DNA of 64,000 nucleotides from Paralvinella palmiformis (GCA_025642065.1 JAODUP010000470.1:1-64000), one strand, 5' to 3'; shown: positions 36,758 to 48,419, counted from the stretch's first letter. Program-made: numbers and translations. Notes: generated from the letters alone by a model not told the origin.

Positions 36758-36820
<63 letters not shown>
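35935..36820 (+). repeat. Dispersed repeat family F1, copy B with (CA)n tail
   Basis: Landmarks include TGTCTGGCCTGGTTATGCAG, ATTTAAATGACTGTAGCAGG, CCTGACTCAGGAATAGAAAC, GCATCTCGAGCGGTGGCATT, the hairpin at 36202-36281, GTAGGTGATTCGCTTTTTGT, GGGACTGGTGAGACATTACA and TTATACACAGCTAAAACACA, then (CA)n at 36761-36820. It preserves both the body and the 3' end of the family and is the best reference copy in the window. Confidence 0.8.
36202..36281. repeat. Perfect 20-bp inverted repeat inside F1 copy B
   Basis: Left arm 36202-36221 (AAAAATTAACTCTAATCTGC) and right arm 36262-36281 are exact reverse complements, separated by 40 bp. Only the left arm has a clear relative in the other F1 copies (CTCTAATCTGCTTGTCATAA near 55034). 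Confidence 0.9.
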
Positions 36821-36822
<2 letters not shown>

Positions 36823-36937
36823 GCAAGGCAAAAACAACTAGGCCAGAAATCTATGCCACGGAATACAAACAATTACTAAAAGTAAATTATGCAATAGCCA
36901 TTCTTCCATTTTATCGGATTAATATTTGTTTTCTTTA

Positions 36938-37160
36938 TTATGGAACGATTCCATTCAGTTCCGAAAAGAACTGGTTGATAGGATCATTTCCGATTTGTAG
37001 TTTGTTCTTCGGGTCGGATTCAGTTTTATCCTCGGTGATATCTTCAGCATTGATCCAATCCTGCTTCTCATCCATATAACAGGATCTATTGTTTCGATCC
37101 GGGTGCGAATGCCTGAGGGTGATTTCGTCACCAAGTAGATACCGTTCCACTGTTGGTGAT
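36938..37160 (-). CDS. Possible terminal coding exon, unknown protein
   Basis: Minus-strand frame of about 70 coding-like codons (VERYLLGDEITLRHSHPDRN... NAEDITEDKTESDPKNKLQI ... ending FFSELNGIVP) and a TAA at 36940-36938. Codon choice is mixed and often G/C-ending, unlike the AT-rich frames around it, and the composition is acidic and hydrophilic as in a cytoplasmic tail. AATAAAG overlaps the stop and could serve as a polyadenylation signal. A splice acceptor is plausible at AACAG just before VERYLL (about 37149). No other exon was found and the family is not recognised. It could still be a chance frame; support is compositional only. Confidence 0.3.
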
Positions 37161-37242
37161 TCCAGTTGGATCATTAATAAATAATTAATTGTGGCTGTTG
37201 TCATTCGTGTATTTATATATGTTTTCATTGTTATCATGTAAA

Positions 37243-37245
37243 TGG

Positions 37246-37309
<64 letters not shown>

Positions 37310-37397
37310 ATTTGTATTTAACTAACTCTCTATATATCTATCTATCTATCTAATCTATCTATCTAACTATCTATCTATCTTTTTTATTTTTTTCCTC

Positions 37398-37476
<79 letters not shown>

Positions 37477-37550
37477 GTATATCTATCTATCTAACTAATT
37501 AACTAATTAACTAATTAACTAATTAACTAACTAACTAACTAACTAACTAA

Positions 37551-37585
<35 letters not shown>

Positions 37586-37672
37586 TAACTATCTAACTAA
37601 CTAACTATCTATCTACTATAACTATCTATCTAAATATTTATCTAACATCAAATTCTCTAACTAAATATCTTT
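37243..37672. repeat. Tetranucleotide satellite (CTAT)n and (CTAA)n
   Basis: About 430 bp of CTAT units with a block of ACTA/TAAC units at 37493-37620 and a TTTTTTATTTTT interruption near 37381. The unit sequence changes by a single base between blocks. Confidence 0.95.
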
Positions 37673-37676
<4 letters not shown>

Positions 37677-37720
<44 letters not shown>

Positions 37721-37721
37721 A

Positions 37722-37776
<55 letters not shown>
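37677..37776. repeat. Compound microsatellite (TA)n(TG)n
   Basis: (TA)n to 37712, then (TG)n with one TTTG interruption to 37776. Confidence 0.95.
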
Positions 37777-37777
<1 letters not shown>

Positions 37778-37831
37778 AGCTTAATTACTGGTGGCTGATG
37801 ACAAGTACCTTAAATTAACATTGAATGTTGA

Positions 37832-38113
37832 GCCGTGATAGCGCAATTAGTTAGAGCGTAGGTCTCGTAGCCAAAGGGTCGCAGGTTCGAGCCTCCGGAG
37901 GTGCAATGCTGTCATGTGACGACTGATTCACTCATCCATAAAAATGAGAAGCTGACAGGTCGTGATGGTTATGTGTTTGGGTAACGCTTGAGATGCTCCC
38001 TTGGGAATTGAAATGTGGGTTGGATTGGAACAAGTATAATAATACTATAAAACACCATAGATCAGCTATCTAGCTGGATAGGGCGCTATATAAATGTCAC
38101 ATATTAGTATTAT
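37832..38113 (+). mobile_element. Full-length tRNA-derived SINE
   Basis: The tRNA-like head (37832-37905) has an A-box region (GATAGCGCAATTAGTTAGAG) and a B box (GGTTCGAGCC). The acceptor and T stems do not pair properly, so this is not a functional tRNA. A 170-bp tRNA-unrelated body follows. The 3' end is GGGCGCTATATAAATGTCAC followed by ATATTAGTATTAT. The same tail occurs at 10347. SINEs of this kind are transcribed by RNA polymerase III and moved by a partner LINE that recognises the tail. Confidence 0.8.
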
Positions 38114-39430
38114 GTCATACACTTGAAGGTCCAAATACTACAAAAGTGGATTATACATACAACTAAAGAGGTTCATTAAAATAAAGTTAGCCTGTGAATT
38201 TGAAAGATACTGTTTCGTGAAGTGTTTCGTGTTTTAACATTATTTTAAAGTGCGCACGATATTTTGACCGTTTGGTGAAAGAATCAGATCCATAGCCAGA
38301 AGTGTTTATTTTCTCATCAATATCTAGTTTTGGGGCCCTTTCCGCCGATCAATCTAGTAGATATAGATATATTTATCGAATAATTATTTATCAAGTTGCC
38401 TTATAATCAGTATTTGTATCTTCCAGGGTTTTTTGTTCAGTATGGAGTGTGTAGAGCTTTAATTACCGTAAATAACAAGAAGTGTTTATTCCGTTTTTCC
38501 ATGCTCAATGTGTAAACATTAATAAACAAATCCAAGGTCAAAGTCATCTGCCAACTTACAACGTTTTACTGTAATCAGCGGCAATACTCGATGGATTGAA
38601 GTACGTATTCAAAGGTTAGATCCGGGATGCATATTTCGCGTAATAATCAAAATTCATCACTGGTAAACAAATACAACACAGTGTCACTGGATACATGGAT
38701 CATTGAAGAACAAAGGCAAATCTCATAAGATACAGTAGGTTGATGCCATACTCTTGTGTGTTCCGGACGTAAATCAGTGTTATCCCGACAGTTTGGATAC
38801 TTAGGGTAGTCTTGTCAAGGTCATAATACAGATATGCGTGACATTCTTGTACAGTAGAGGCCATATCACAACAGGGAGAGACGGGGGGGGGGGCAGGTGA
38901 GTGAGGGAAAGAGAGAGAGAGATAGAGAAAGAGAGAGAGAGGGAGGGGTTGAGGGAGTTGTCACAGGTCAAGGTCGATGGATAATTTACATATTTAAGAT
39001 CTATCACATTTATAGTCAAAAGGTTGGGAACATCCATTGATCCCGTCCACTTTCCTGTCAGTATCCAATTTCTGCAAATTAGCACATACCGTTTTCTGCT
39101 TTGTGTTTAGTAAGTAATTCTAAACAACTATATTTAGCTAGCAAAGACTGCATATTCTTTATATTTTGGTCTACCAAAAGTCTTATATAGAAGATATTTT
39201 ACAAAACAAAATATAACACAACCTTTAGTATATATCTGTCTCAGGTTAGAATATAATTTGTGTTTTACTCCCAGAGTAACTTATATGACTATCAAGGAAT
39301 GGTCGAACGAATTCGATCATTATCTCACAATTAGCAATACTCCTGATCCAGACGGGTTTATGAATCTGTATCCTTCTCATTCAAGTAGATCGAATATGAA
39401 TATCACATCAAACATTGGATATGTCGCTTC
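38114..39430. other. Intergenic DNA, no gene seen
   Basis: Contains a G run at 38884-38893 followed by (GA)n purine sequence to about 38950. Open frames have no domain. Confidence 0.45.
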
Positions 39431-39436
39431 ACAACG

Positions 39437-39785
39437 AGCTAGAAGGGGATATGAGAGTCAGATGGAAGATACGAGAGCCAAAACGGGGGATATGAGATCC
39501 CGACGGGGGATATAAGAGCCATAATGAGGATACGAGAGCCAGACGTGGATATGAGATCCCGACGGCGGATATGAGAGCCAGATTGAGGATACGAGATCCA
39601 GACGGGGGTATGAAATCCATACAGGGGATATGAGAGCGAGATGGAGGATATGAGGGTTAGACTGTAGATATTAAAGTGAGACTGTGGATATGAGATTCAG
39701 AAGGGGGATATGAGATCCAGAAGGGGGATATGAGATCCAGAAGGGGATATGAGAGCCAGACAGGGATATGGGAGCCGGACGGATG
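39437..39785 (+). repeat. Degenerate minisatellite, about 21-bp unit
   Basis: About sixteen units of the form GATATGAGATCCAGAAGGGG with variants (GAGAGCCAGACGG, GAGATCCCGACGG). The 3' units at 39680-39745 are the most alike, which suggests recent expansion there. A frame across the first units reads DMRSRRG-like heptads but soon hits stops. Confidence 0.9.
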
Positions 39786-39789
39786 CTGT

Positions 39790-40600
39790 TTTATACACAT
39801 TCGGGTAGCCAGTCGATATTTTGGTCCACGATCGAAGTAAGAAATTCAACTCTTAGTCCCATCTACAAACAGTTTTCAATTTGCTCTTTCCAAGGTGTCT
39901 GTTACGACCGCAAAAGAGGTTTGAAATATGTACGAGATAATGTCGTTGTCCATTGTCTAAGTTTGGTATATAGAAATAAAGTCTTCGCAACACTTCATGG
40001 GATACAAACGACGTGAAGTGGATATTGTACGCATCCAAATAATGAGAAAATCTATCCAAATGACAATGATGCGAGTAGGATTCTTTGAAAGAAGACTCGT
40101 AGGAAAATATCTCCTGATGACAACGATGTGTGGATTCGGTCAAGAATCTGCTGAAGTCGCTAGAGGGCCTGCAGCTCGCCAACTGGATCAGATCCCGACT
40201 GAGCAGAAAGACTCCCGACAGTAAAGAGGCTCGTATTGATGAGTCTGTGGAGGGTCAAATTGAGGTTGGTTGTGGCGGTGCTGGTCATCAACTATCTGGT
40301 CGTCTTGCAAACTTTGAATGAGTATCAATATTTTACGATGCTAGATGGGAAGATTGTAGCATTTTCCAAGAGTGTGTTTGTCGATGCTACGTGTATCAAG
40401 ATGGAGATGTTATTGCCGGAGAAGTCAGTTTGTTAGGAATGTTCAGGAGCAGGAAATCAAATTGTGAACAGGAACTGCTCTGGTATGTTTCCGGATATGA
40501 AGCCAGCTGGGAACCTCTGATGGGAATTGACTCCCACCACGAATGAGAGCTTTGATTACTCTGGATAACTGACAGAATAACGGATGGTAGTAAACAATAT
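39790..40600. other. Unassigned DNA with short interrupted frames
   Basis: Overlapping frames on both strands between 39850 and 40440 have mixed codon use, but none is conserved-looking or spliced in an obvious way. I do not call a gene. Confidence 0.35.
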
Positions 40601-40604
40601 GTGG

Positions 40605-40760
40605 TTTGACTGACTGACTGACTGACTGACTGACTGACTGACTGACTGACTCGACTGACTGACTACTCACTCACTCACTCACTCACTCACTCACTCACGC
40701 ACGCACGAACGCACCAAAGCACTCACTCACTCACTCATTCCACTCACTCATTCACACATA
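40605..40760. repeat. Tetranucleotide arrays (GACT)n then (CACT)n
   Basis: (GACT)n at 40605-40660, then (TCAC)n with CACG variants. A single-base change converts one unit to the other. Confidence 0.95.
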
Positions 40761-41284
40761 CACACACGCATATATGTATGAGCATAGTTAGTGACTTAAG
40801 TGAAAGTTTAATTAAACTAAATTTATTTTAATTATTTAGTTGATATATAATTATAAACATTTATTTGTACATTATTATATATCCAAATTAGTCGCTCGGA
40901 AAATTGACTTGAATTAGCTGCATTAATATCCTTGAAGCTTGTTTACATTAACTAGGGAGCGTTTATATTAATTACGATCGAATATTAATTACATTGTGTC
41001 CGTATGTTTGCCGCATCTCCGACTATACACTATAATGATATTCAACCTATCAGTGGGTAATAACAATGACAAACCTTTTGGTTCTATTGGTGATGTCACA
41101 TGATGAGCTATGATCCCATATTAAGTAAGATAGCGTGATGTCTATGGAGGAACAATTACTGACATTTCGTTGATTAAAGACGTTCATCATCCATCGGTAA
41201 GTTATTAGGATGACACCGGACAGTATTAGGTAAGTATCCCGCTTACAGATGGACGTCTCTGTTTGTTTGTATATCGGGTTATGA

Positions 41285-41400
41285 TATCTGAAAGGTTTCA
41301 GTATAAAACTGTAGGTCCTTGGTTCGAATCCACAATCCGAAGCTAAATAGTGGTTTTGATGCGCTCATTGTTTGACATAGCCCATAGTCAGTATTTGGCT
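41285..41400 (+). mobile_element. SINE-like fragment with B box
   Basis: TCAGTATAAAACTGTAGGTC, then CTTGGTTCGAATCC, resembles the second half of a tRNA-like head; GGTTCGAATCC is a good B box. The body is too diverged to relate to other copies. Confidence 0.35.
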
Positions 41401-41404
41401 TGAG

Positions 41405-42185
41405 GGTGTAGTAATATTTTAGATTTCTGGATGGCGAGGATGAGAAACAAAATGGAAGGGAAGGAGATGAGAGGGGATTAAAGTAATATTTAGTTGAGGT
41501 GTTCTGAATAAGGCAAAATAAAACAAGACATACTGAATATGATCTGGATATAGTGGCGTATTAAAAAGTACCGTATATAGTGTGATGACTATATGACGTC
41601 TCCGTGGGACAGTTGACAACGTGCTGTACTACATATTTCTAGGTCGCCGGATTGGATCTCAGAGTTGCCTGTTCCTGCCTGTTGTATTCATTGAGAGCAA
41701 TCTTCAACAAGGTTATGTGGTCTTTCCACGGAGGAGGCCCCGGGTCATATGTTACTGGTGAGTTAAGCGCTCCTGATAAACAAAGCACAGACTCTTTCGC
41801 TCGTTTAATTACTCACTCACTCTTTTGGGAAGATATTGACAGAAAAGTACACGGTCTCGTTGTTATCTATAGAACATATTTTTGTCTCAAATACTTTATA
41901 GTCGAATTATTTGTAGATATTAATGATCGTTCTTGAAAAAGTGACGGGTATTAAGGGATTAGTCAAGGCAGTTGCCGCTGATTGAAGATACGAGAAGGTC
42001 GGTTTTGGTTATTTCCCCCCGTCGAGATAGAAGACATTAGTTTAATTGATTTACTAAGTTTACCTACTTGCCCAATGTTGTTAAACCACACCACATACTT
42101 CACACAACTATATTATTCATAGATCATCGACATCAGATATTATGAAGTCAATTTGGTTTGGCTGTATCTATATACGAGACAGTGG
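41405..42185. other. Intergenic DNA, no gene seen
   Basis: The frame at 41652-41936 lacks any domain. GGTCGCCGGATTGGATCTCA at 41641 may be a decayed SINE head. Confidence 0.35.
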
Positions 42186-42189
42186 CACC

Positions 42190-44135
42190 TGCAATAGTAT
42201 CTGACTGGATGACCTGAGTTTTCGGGCTGACTTTCTAGTGGAAACCAGTTCACACAGGTATTCTGGCACCATATCATTAATAGATTTACAAGTTATTAAT
42301 TAAAGTTTGAAATATTTACACTGTTGAACCGGTAGCCAACGCAGTTTTTGAAGAATTGGGGTGATATGATCATATTTTCGAGTAATTGTGACTATGGGAG
42401 CTGTACTATTCTGAATTCGCTGAAGGCGATTAATGTTATAATCAGATATGCCATATAACAGGGAGTTATAATAGTCTATACAATATGTATCAAAGGCATG
42501 TACTACAGTTACAAGTGCTTCTTGTGTAAAGAGGACTTTTAAGCAGTGGGTGTTCTTAAGATGGTAGTAGGCAGCTCAGCATACTGATTTGAGATGTTCA
42601 TACATGTTAATACATTGGTCAAGAATAACCCTTATATTTTTTACTGACCCATTAGGGGTAATCGAAGAAGCACCCATCTGTAATGCTGGTTTATTTAGGG
42701 ATTTAACACAATGTGGTGAAGCCAAATATATAATATTTGTTTTATTATCATTTAGTTTTAAAAGATTTTGAGTCATCTCTAGTCGAGTATCAGCAATACA
42801 ATATTCTAAATTCTTCAAGGAAGAGGAGAAATTTAACTCATTGTCAGGATCCAGTTATATATATATATATATATATATATAGCTGTGTGTCATCAACATA
42901 CAAGTGATATTTAGCCCTATATCGCTGTGCAATGATCCCAAGAGGACGGGAATACATTGTGAAAACCAGAAGACCAAGAACTGAATTCTGTGATACACCA
43001 GTTAACAAAAACTGAACGTCAGATAAAATACCACGAACAGACACTCTCTGGGAGCGTTGTTCCAAATAGGATCGAAACCATTCAAGTACTTTACCTGATA
43101 GACCAAACTTGTCGTTTAATCTAGAGAAAAGTACATTATGGTCATCTGTTTCAAATGCAGTAAACAAATCCAGAAAAAACAAGTATTACTGGCTTACCTT
43201 GATCAATTGACATCATAATATCATTTTTCACTCGAACCAAGGCTGTTTCAGTGCTGCGACCACTTTTATAGGCAGACTGTAGTGATTGATTAAGGTTTTT
43301 ATTGATTAAATATTTGTTTAGATGGAAACCTACTACCCTTTCTATAAAAGTAGGTAAAAATGTAAGATTTGAAACATGTCTGTAATTGTTTAGAATATTA
43401 CAGTATCTAGTATGGTTTATTAGTAATGATTTTACAAGGGCAGCTTTCATGGATCTTGGGAAAACACCCAGAGATAATAATTTATTAACTATTTTTGTAA
43501 TTGGACTTATCAGAACATCCAGACAATCTTATACAAGCCATGTCGCCATTGAGCCATTTAGATGACCTTTTCAGCAACTGTCTGACATCAGTCCTTGTAA
43601 AAGGCTCAAATATATCCACCATGGATATGCAGAATTCTTCTATCAATGGCTTACCCTGTGATAAGGTACTAGAATGGAACCACTCACTTTGAATGTTTTA
43701 TATTTTTTGACAGAAGAAGTTATTAAAACAATGCGCCATATCTTTATCTGAGTTGATATTATTTGGAAGGACAGTTTGACCTTTATGTAATATTTTATTA
43801 ACAATACTGAAAACAGATTTCCCTTGGATGCTTTGATCTTTTTATTATAACATTCAGATCTTTTTATTATAATATTCAGATTCAGATTTTAATGTGAATT
43901 TTACTGACCTTGAACATTTAATAATGAACACACAAACTGGTCCTGATCCACAGCCGTTCACAATAACTTCTGTCTCTCTTTGCAGTTTGTATATTCCAAT
44001 TGCACCATAAAGCATTAGTCTTCTTGGCATTTCCCATGTCCATAAAGGTGGATGGTCATCTACAATGTCTCTCAATGTACTATCGTAGAGATCCACCGGG
44101 TGTTCCATATCATCTGGTGGATTCATTACCAAAGA
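42190..44135 (-). mobile_element. CR1/L2-like LINE, nearly 2 kb, decayed
   Basis: Minus-strand polyprotein remnant. From 5' to 3' (descending coordinates): LYDSTLRDIVDDHPPLWT (about 44100), KGNLFSVL and NNFFCQK (about 43800-43720), pre-RT FEPFTRTDVRQLLKRS (43600), YRHVSNLTFLPTFIERVV (43390), LNQSLQSAYKSGRSTETALV (43290-43240), FLDLFTAFETDDHNVLF, SGKVLEWFRSYLEQRSQRVS, GVSQNSVLGLLVFTMY, YHLYVDDTQLY (42915-42880, the catalytic box), then the C-terminal LLYGISDYNINRLQRIQN and KYDHITPILQKLRWLPVQQ (about 42430-42320). Stops and frameshifts are frequent. The (TA)n tract at 42856-42881 sits directly after the catalytic box. The endonuclease domain is not visible. Confidence 0.9.
42856..42881. repeat. 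(TA)n inside LINE reverse transcriptase
   Basis: Thirteen TA units follow TATAGCTGTGTGTCATC (minus strand DDTQLY). The array replaces the residues that normally follow the catalytic box and translates as alternating Ile-Tyr. Confidence 0.9.
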
Positions 44136-44389
44136 AGAGACTCGCAGATCAGCAGAAAAAGGCTCCTTGTCAATCGCCTTATATTTTCTATATGAAATAA
44201 CTTTAGCTGAAACAGATTGTTTCTGTAAAGATACATTAATGTTAATAAAAGAGGGTTAACAAATCCCCAAAATTGTTATGAAACATTACAAGCTATGCAT
44301 ACATTATCTGAGATAGATAATCAAAGATTCTTAGTGAGCATTGTGTGTAATCTTCCTATGTATCTCCAGAATAGGTAGATATGGTAAGA

Positions 44390-46745
44390 GCACAAAATCA
44401 GTATGATGAGTGGCTGTGCAGACATTTTTGATGTGGTTGAGTTCGTAAGTAATGCTGCAAGGATGCTAATGATCCTGTTTTTGGAAGGATGACTGATAAT
44501 GATAAACTCAAGCGAGTTAGCACGAATAAGTTAAGGTTCAGAGAGTAAATGGATTCATTGTCAATGCTGGTACTGATACTGATAGCAACTTAAAAAGTTC
44601 TGAAAAAAGAAGTAGCTATCATAGAAAATTGGATAAGATATGCCAGGTATGTACAGGCAATATTTTACTCTTCAAATGTAACAGCGTTATGAAGCTAACA
44701 ACAGAGAAGTGATTAGAACTTGTGCGTGAGAAAAGGTTGTTTCACAACTATTTGCAGCAGCACATTCTGCCGATATATGTTTTAAGGAGACTGTTTTATG
44801 GGGGGATGCATACGTGTTGATATTGAAATTCTGGCCAATGATAATTTCAGAGTAGATCAACATCAAGTTCATAATACCTACTTGTTGTATCTGATGCAAA
44901 TGACAAGAACTTCATCAGTATTCCAAAAGTATATTCCAGGACAAGGTTATCATTCAACATTGAGTGTATGTCAAAACATGGATATATTGGAAGTTGGCCA
45001 CAATTGCAGAGCCTAGACTTGCCAGATATTGACCACAGAAAAGTAATCTTACTTATTGGTCACGATGTATCAGACGCGTTGATGCCATTAGATGTCCGTA
45101 GACAACCAAGAGGAAGTCCATATGCTACAAAAACATTACTAGGATGGAGCCTGAATAGTCCAATTTGAATGATGAGTAAACAAACATCTGGGAGAAACCT
45201 CTTGTGGACAGCTGTTCGTCTGAAACGCCAAGTGGAGAGGGTATGGCATGTAGAAGCTAGTTAACTGTTGCAAGATGATAAAACATGTAATTCTGTCAAT
45301 GACAAACTTGCGCTATCTATTTGTGATGATAGCATTTGCATTGTTGGTGGTCATTACTCAATGAATATGTCCTTCAAGTCTAAGACCAAACAACAGTATT
45401 GTTGGCGGTGAGAAGGTCACAACTGCTTGGGAAAATATTGGGTTCTAATAGAGATTTGTATAATAGATATTGTGGTGGTATCCAAACTCTTCTAGTTAGA
45501 GACTTTGCAGAGGAGGTTCCAGTTGAACAGCTATCAAAAGAGAAGATGGCAAGCTATGGTACATGCCACATTATCCTGTGTTTCAGCCACTGAAAAACAA
45601 AGTACGGATTGTTTTTGATTGCTCGGCTATGTACTATGGTTCATGGCTGAATGAACATGTTCTAAAGGGACCAGAACTAACTAACGAATAATCTTACTGG
45701 TGTATTGATTCGGTTTAGAGAGTAAGTTATTGCTATGATGGCAGATATGGAAGTCATGTTCCACCCGGTCACAGTTACTTCTGATGACTGTGATGGCCTA
45801 TGAAATTTATGATGGCCAAATAATAAGCTTAGTGAGAAACCTAGAGATTATCGAATGGACGTCCACTTCTTCGGAGGCGTATGTAGCCCTAGCTGTAGCA
45901 GCTACGTCCTGAGACGTACTACTGAGGATCATCGATGCGAGTTTGATAGCAAATTTATAGAAATTGTCAACAACAATTTCTATTTTGACGACTGTCTCAA
46001 ATCTGTCAGCACAGAAGGAGAAGCTATACATCAATGTAATTACTTGTGTCATCTCCTGTCAATAGGGGGATTTAGGTTGAGAAAGTGGATTAGCATCTGC
46101 AGGAATGTCTTAAGATGTGTCCCACAAAAAGAACAGGCCAAGGAGTTGAAGTCTTTAGATTTGGAAAATGAGATGCTTCCCAGTGAGATAGCATTAGGGC
46201 TACAGTGAAACGTGGAGCAAGACCAATCCAGTTTCAAGATGACAGATAAGGATAACCGTTTACTTAGCATGGTGAACTCTGTATTTGACCCTCTTGAATT
46301 TGTTCTTGTCGCAAAGATGATCTTGCAACAGTTTTGTAGGATGAAAGTGAAATACGTATTGTTGATGACCGTGGTCGTATATATTGCTCTTTCTTGTTGT
46401 ATAAGTGTCGCCTTACTCCTGTGAAAATTATGACTATCCCTCGTGTTTAGCTGTTAGCTGCCTCATTAGCTGTCAAAGTTGATATGATGTTGCATAGGGA
46501 GCTAAGTATTCCAGTTCAAGAATCTGTGTTTTGGACTGACAGCATGGTGGTGTTATAGTAGATTAGAAACACGACAGGAGATTCCAGACATTTGTACCAA
46601 ATAGAATTGCCGCAATCCATGTAGGATCAATTGTGTCACAAAGGCACTACATAGAAGGTACAATAAATCGTGCTGATGAAGGATGCAGATTGTCTTATCA
46701 CTCCATCAGACTTCACAGGTATTGACAATGTTTCCAATATTGGTT
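44390..46745 (+). mobile_element. BEL/Pao LTR retrotransposon internal region, decayed
   Basis: Plus-strand remains of gag-pol in several frames. A zinc-knuckle-like CQVC...KC lies at about 44640. The BEL/Pao aspartic protease region (peptidase A17-like) gives LQSLDLPDIDHRKV, LIGHDVSDALMPLDVRR and GSPYATKTLLGWSLN (45009-45165). Then come VRIVFDCSAMYYGSWLNE (45605-45655), MADMEVMFHPVTV, HFFGGVCSPSCSSYVLRRT (45867), the catalytic FYFDDCLKS (about 45980), GGFRLRKWIS (46066), LKSLDLENEMLPSEIALGLQ (46149) and VNSVFDPLEFV. The RNase H part follows with FWTDSMVVL (46530). Integrase and LTRs were not found. At least six stops or frameshifts make it inactive. Confidence 0.9.
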
Positions 46746-46984
46746 GTATCAGCGTTAATTTTTGTGTTGTCTGTAAGTTAGATTTCAGATCATTATCAAA
46801 ATAAACGGCTAAACAGATTATGTTTCGTCAATATCACAGAAGTACAAGTGATCTAAATCTAGTGTAAACTATCATGTTCACTATCGCATCAGTTACAATA
46901 AAGTAGATTGACATTTTGTCGTTTATTTAACACATTCTTTAATAAAGAGCTGTGCAATAGCATTAATGTCCGCATAATAATTTG

Positions 46985-47095
46985 TTAGTAAGTCATATTA
47001 TTATTACTTAGGGACGCTAAATTAAGCGTGAATGAACGTTCACTTAGTGATGAACGGAAACGTATGAGGGTTAGCTGTTAGGTTCGAGTAAATCA
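46985..47095 (-). repeat. Dispersed repeat family F2, partial copy C
   Basis: On the minus strand it reads TATGATTTACTCGAACCTAA, CAGCTAACCCTCATACGTTT, AGTGAACGTTCATTCACGC and TTAATTTAGCGTCCCTAAG, matching 63368-63435 and 23100-23150. A (CA)n tract at 47096-47130 abuts it. Confidence 0.7.
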
Positions 47096-47130
47096 TACAC
47101 ACACACACACACACACAACACACACACACA

Positions 47131-47870
47131 GATTATCTTCTTTTGGATTATTTTAGAAATTTGTTTTTTTCTTTTCATTTTTCTCTAATTTTACCGGTAA
47201 TTAATTATACTTACATATGTTTTTTAAAATCAGTTTGGAGTTAATTGTTGTTTGAATGAAAGTATAACACCTGTGCCAGCGCCTTAACTATATAAAACAC
47301 CCCCCCACACACACACACATACACGCCTTCACTCACATACGCACGCACGCACAGCGAATATCTTTCTAAATACAGTACGAGGCTTATTACAATGAGGATC
47401 GTCTAAATAACATTTAATTTTGTTGACGTGTCGCACTTTCTCTATTTTCAAACTACCTAACTCAATGCTCACTATCAATAATAATATAATACAGTTACCA
47501 TTACAAGTTTGTGATTGTTATCAGAAGATTCATCGATGAGTCATTAATCTTTTGTCTTCACGTGAAAAACAACAAATCTTCTTGTCCGATTTAATGAACC
47601 AGAAATCTAAACAGATGCAAATATCATTAAACGATTCCAATATCAGTCTAAAGTTCATTTCTTATCCATTCCCATAAATCATTACAAGGCCGAGTGTTGT
47701 TTGTTTTATATTGATATATCTGCTGACAATGATCAGATATCAGGTTTATGTATAACTACCATGTTTATGTCCTTCAATAAGGTTAGAATGTATTCTGGCA
47801 AGAATATCTGCCATTTTTAAGATCACTTGTTATTAATTTCCTGTCTGATTATAATACGTCATGGGAACGT
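47131..47870. other. Intergenic DNA, no gene seen
   Basis: AT-rich, with a CA/GCAC-rich patch at 47300-47352. No gene seen. Confidence 0.4.
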
Positions 47871-47878
47871 TCCCGTTT

Positions 47879-48415
47879 TACCTGAAAACTGTTTTACCTG
47901 GCAATTTGCTAAATAATGATGGATTTATTTCAATAGGCGTTGATTAGTTTTGATTAAGTCAAATGCAGTAAATGTTTTACTGCCAGTGCCACAAACAACT
48001 CATCTAAAGGAGTTCATATTCGAAGAGAAATACAATTAATATAACTATTTTCGTGTTTATCAGAATGCTGCAGTAAAAGGTGATTCAGAATGGATGTTAT
48101 AAATATAATCCTATAACACGTTCTTCCCACAGCTAATAATATTACTGAAGGATGACGGAGTAGTTCCTCTAATACGGACCATTTAGGTTTGTTAGGAAGC
48201 CGTGTATCAGCTGAGATGTATCATAACGAGAAGTTTACCGATGTTATTGACATCGTGACGAGTGTATCATCGTATTATCACCTGTTTGATGTATCTCACT
48301 TTATGGGAAGCGACAAAAGCAAATGGAAACAAAGCCGGCGTTATTAGCTACCTGTCACCTAAGGCCAGCTGTTAGGTAATACTACCTGCTATACAACTGG
48401 GCTGATTATCAGGTA
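47879..48415. promoter_or_regulatory. Cluster of CAGGTA/TACCTG E2-boxes
   Basis: TACCTG at 47879, 47895, 48349 and 48383, CAGGTA at 48410, plus CACCTG at 48279. About 0.3 CAGGTA hits on both strands would be expected by chance in this length, against five seen. These are core sites for Zn-finger repressors of the Snail/Scratch/ZEB type in animals. Regulatory function is inferred; no target gene is in the window nearby. Confidence 0.3.
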
Positions 48416-48419
48416 ATTT

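Noticed and set aside
37243..37672. CRISPR-like array of short repeats
   Set aside because: Units are 4 bp with no spacers, in an intron-bearing animal genome; it is a simple satellite.
37832..37905. A tRNA gene
   Set aside because: A and B boxes are present but acceptor and T stems do not pair, and SINE body sequence follows directly.
43501..43692. A plus-strand gene at 43.5-43.7 kb
   Set aside because: It is the opposite strand of the LINE pre-RT region, which reads coherently on the minus strand.
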